Of a DNA stretch of 64,000 bases, positions 62,067 through 64,000 are shown one piece after another. A model generated the notes under the pieces. The model was not told where the DNA came from, ran no database searches, and was given only the letters and a program-made list of their open reading frames with translations. The DNA is from Nonomuraea spiralis (lineage in GTDB: Bacteria; Actinomycetota; Actinomycetes; Streptosporangiales; Streptosporangiaceae). Made by a program: the position numbers and the translations under genes. Where the stretch lies: the NCBI RefSeq assembly GCF_014648435.1, contig NZ_BMRC01000008.1, positions 248,001 through 312,000 of the forward strand, in the 5' to 3' direction. Every line of letters begins with the position of its first letter. The first letter of the stretch is position 1.

Positions 62067-62301
62067 GGGACGTGCTCCTCGGCCGGACGAGACGTGATCG
62101 GCGCCTACCTTACGCCCGTTTTACTCATCAGTAGACAGACGGGCAGCTTTCGCATGACGGGCGGCGCAGGTCGTGGGGCGGAGGGTTCCCAGTTTTCCTA
62201 CAGGAACTTATGGCACGGTAGTGCTCGGGGTTTATTAAGGTGTCAATAATCCGACCCGGCCCCTATGCCAGACAAGTCGTGACTACGAAAGGTTTGCGCG
62301 G
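62067..62301. promoter_or_regulatory. A/T-rich divergent promoter region
   Basis: 235 bp without a coding frame. An A/T-rich patch (62190-62255, including TTTATTAAGG and TCAATAAT) stands out in this GC-rich context and should hold the promoters for both the 356-aa GT2 (minus) and the membrane protein (plus). A GCCCGT/ACGGGC pair with a 19-nt loop lies near 62120-62155. No specific boxes can be fixed. Confidence 0.45.
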
Positions 62302-62739
62302 ATGCTCTCGCCCCGCCGACTGGCAGCGACCGCCGCACTTCTCGGAGTTGCGGCTGCCGGCGTACTCGTGCTCCTCGTCCTGGCCGGCCTGCTCACGTTC
62401 GGTGCGGCGGCTGCCGTCGCGGGGTTCGCGGTCACGCTGGCCGCCCTCGCCCTCCTGCTGCTCACCGTGCGCCGCGTGGACGGCAAGGCGCACCGGATCG
62501 ACCTGCGGATGAAGAAGCACGAGGCCGAGCTCGCCCGCGCCACCGCCGCCATCAAGAACCTCGACTCCCGGCTGGAACTGCTGGTGCAGGCCGTCGAGGA
62601 GTCCGCCGCGCGCCGGGCCGACGACATCGGCGCGATCCTCGCCTCGCTCGGCGAGGACCGGGTGCACGCCATGACCAGGGCGCGAGAGGTCGAAGAGCTG
62701 CGCGAGGAGGTCCGCGCGCTGGCCAAGGGCCTGGCATGA
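62302..62739 (+). CDS. Two-helix membrane protein with cytoplasmic coiled coil
   Basis: 145 aa. Two adjacent hydrophobic helices (about 8-32 and 34-56: LGVAAAGVLVLLVLAGLLTFG, GFAVTLAALALLLLTV) followed by a charged helix-rich tail (MKKHEAELARATAAIKNLDSRL, EVEELREEVRALAKG). AAAGG lies about 10 nt upstream of ATG 62302. The stop overlaps the ATG of the next GT2 (ATGA), so it may anchor that soluble enzyme at the membrane via its coiled coil; paralogue B carries its own coiled coil. Inference only. Confidence 0.8.
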   Translation: MLSPRRLAATAALLGVAAAGVLVLLVLAGLLTFGAAAAVAGFAVTLAALALLLLTVRRVDGKAHRIDLRMKKHEAELARATAAIKNLDSRLELLVQAVEESAARRADDIGAILASLGEDRVHAMTRAREVEELREEVRALAKGLA

Positions 62740-64000
62740 CGCGCGTCCGGCACAACGACTACGGGGTGCTGTCCCCGCCCGCGATCGGGGACTGGAAACC
62801 CGAGCTGAGCGTGTCGGTCGTCATCCCGGCCTACGACTGCCAGGAGGCGCTGGAGCGTACGGTCTCCGCGCTGGCCGCGCAGACGTATCCGGCCGGGCTC
62901 GTCGAGATCGTGGTCGCCGACGACGGCAGCACGCCGCCGGTCGAACTGGCCGACGCCCGCGTCGTACGGGTGCGCGACGGCTGGGGACGCGGCGCGGCCC
63001 GGCAGACCGGGCAACTGGCCGCCACCGGCGAGGTGATCCACTGGCTGGACTCCGACATGATCCTCGCGCCGGACCATCTTGAGGCGCACATGCGCTGGCA
63101 CCACCTGATCGACCACGCGGTGGTGATCGGCGACACCCGGTTCGTGTCGGCCCCCGGCGAGGAGGGCACCCGATCGGAGTACACGAGGAAGACCCTGGAC
63201 TCGACCCGGATGCTCAAGGACGCCGGGACCGGCGCGTACCTGCTGCACACGGGGGCCTCCTCGTCCGTACGCGCCGAGTTGCTGCGGGCGGCGGGCGGCG
63301 TGGACGCCACGCTCAACATGGCCGAGGACACCGAGCTGGGCTACCGGCTGGCCCAGGCGGGAGCGGTGTTCGTGCCCGATCCGCAGGCCAGGGCGTGGCA
63401 CGTCGGGCCGTCCACGGTGATGCTGCGCGAGAAGGAGGTCCACCGGCACAACTGGTCCTACCTGGGCGACCTCATCCCGGATCTGCGCTGGTTGCGCGGC
63501 CATCCGCGCCGCCACTGGCGGGTGCCGTACGTCCAGGTCGTGGTGGGCGCCACGACGTACGAGGAGACCCGGGCGAGCGTGGACGCGGCGCTGGCCGGCA
63601 CGCTGCCCGACGCCGCCGTCACACTCGTCGGCGCGTGGGGGAAGCTGACCGGCGGACGCCGGTCCAGCCTGGACGACCCGCTGCTCGACCTGCGGCTGCT
63701 GCACAACCTGTACGCCCACGAGCCCCGCGTCGTGTTCGCGGAGAGCGAACCGGTCTCCGTCACCCCGACCCCGTTCCTGCTGCGGCTGCCCGCCGGATGG
63801 GTGCTCGGCGCCGACACCCTCGCCGGGCTCGTCCGGCTGGCCGACGAAGACCTGCTCGGCCTGGTCTGCCTCGCGCTCGCGGAGGACGCGGACGGGGTGG
63901 TGGCCGCCCGGCTGGAGCGCACGGCCGCCTTCGCCCGGGCCGCGCGCTTCGAGGGCGCGACCGACGACCTGGTGGACGAGCTGTTCGGCGCGCTGTGGGT
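62736..64000 (+). CDS. GT2-family glycosyltransferase, paralogue C (3' end beyond window)
   Basis: 421 residues visible with an open frame to the last base. Same plan as paralogues A and B: HNDYGVLSPPAIGDW tag, GT-A domain (LSVSVVIPAYDCQEALERTV, VADDGSTPP, LDSDMIL, AEDTELGYRL, AWHVG) and the second domain (WRVPYVQVVVGATTYEETR, LVGAWGKLTGGRRSSLDDPLL). ATG 62736 is coupled to the membrane coiled-coil gene through ATGA. Expected to continue by some 70-130 codons. Confidence 0.87.
   Translation, partial: MTRVRHNDYGVLSPPAIGDWKPELSVSVVIPAYDCQEALERTVSALAAQTYPAGLVEIVVADDGSTPPVELADARVVRVRDGWGRGAARQTGQLAATGEVIHWLDSDMILAPDHLEAHMRWHHLIDHAVVIGDTRFVSAPGEEGTRSEYTRKTLDSTRMLKDAGTGAYLLHTGASSSVRAELLRAAGGVDATLNMAEDTELGYRLAQAGAVFVPDPQARAWHVGPSTVMLREKEVHRHNWSYLGDLIPDLRWLRGHPRRHWRVPYVQVVVGATTYEETRASVDAALAGTLPDAAVTLVGAWGKLTGGRRSSLDDPLLDLRLLHNLYAHEPRVVFAESEPVSVTPTPFLLRLPAGWVLGADTLAGLVRLADEDLLGLVCLALAEDADGVVAARLERTAAFARAARFEGATDDLVDELFGALW

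Overview
The window is very GC-rich (around 70% by eye), densely coded, and uses many GTG/TTG starts and 1-17 nt gene overlaps. The core gene order wecA - atpI - atpBEFHAGDC, prfA - prmC - tsaC, rpmE, thrC - thrB - rho, thiolase - methylmalonyl-CoA epimerase - FilP/Scy coiled-coil, and nucS is, from memory, the Streptomyces SCO5355-SCO5400 neighbourhood. The accessory content differs, so I infer a filamentous actinobacterium, probably of the Streptosporangiales (Nonomuraea-like). Genus is inference only. I see no insertion sequence, prophage, CRISPR, rRNA or tRNA.

Layout. 1-5.5 kb: glycerol catabolism (IclR/GylR regulator cut by the window edge, a perfect inverted-repeat operator, glpK, glpD, terminator), then a GT4 glycosyltransferase and a hypothetical. 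5.5-9.2 kb (minus): malic enzyme, cytidylate-kinase-like protein, Cys-less thioredoxin/TPR protein, MarR. 9.3-13.5 kb: membrane proteins, a 50-aa small protein followed by three hairpins, and an ECF sigma factor locked between two tiny membrane proteins. 13.5-18.7 kb: thiolase, epimerase, FilP/Scy-type polarity protein, AI-2E exporter, hydrolase. 18.8-25 kb: SDR, two-component system, hydrolase, zinc-ribbon protein, 3-hydroxybutyryl-CoA dehydrogenase, NucS mismatch endonuclease. 25-29 kb: carotenoid oxygenase, a broken GNAT gene, aldehyde dehydrogenase and TetR regulator. 29-33 kb: STAS protein with an altered phosphosite, then an ABC-2 exporter with an orphan histidine kinase.

32.9-43.1 kb: PduO cobalamin adenosyltransferase, then on the minus strand the full F1Fo ATP synthase operon, preceded by wecA and a CRP-like site, with hairpins before atpE and atpC. 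43.1-49.8 kb: a long minus-strand run rpmE, prfA, prmC, tsaC, then a low-complexity 890-aa protein with duplicated terminal modules and a 125-aa WXG100-like partner. 50-57.7 kb: secreted protein, two-component system, rho with a large RG/D-rich insert, thrB, thrC. 57.8-64 kb: a surface-glycan locus with three paralogous GT2 enzymes sharing an N-terminal NDY tag and an undescribed C-terminal domain, another GT2 of different build, and a membrane coiled-coil protein. The last GT2 runs off the window.

Most plausible novel material: the 43.75-46.8 kb low-complexity/WXG-like pair, the sigma factor sandwich at 12.5-13.5 kb, the GT2 paralogue cluster, and the 50-aa gene with its unusual leader. All other enzymes are recognisable housekeeping or metabolic families.
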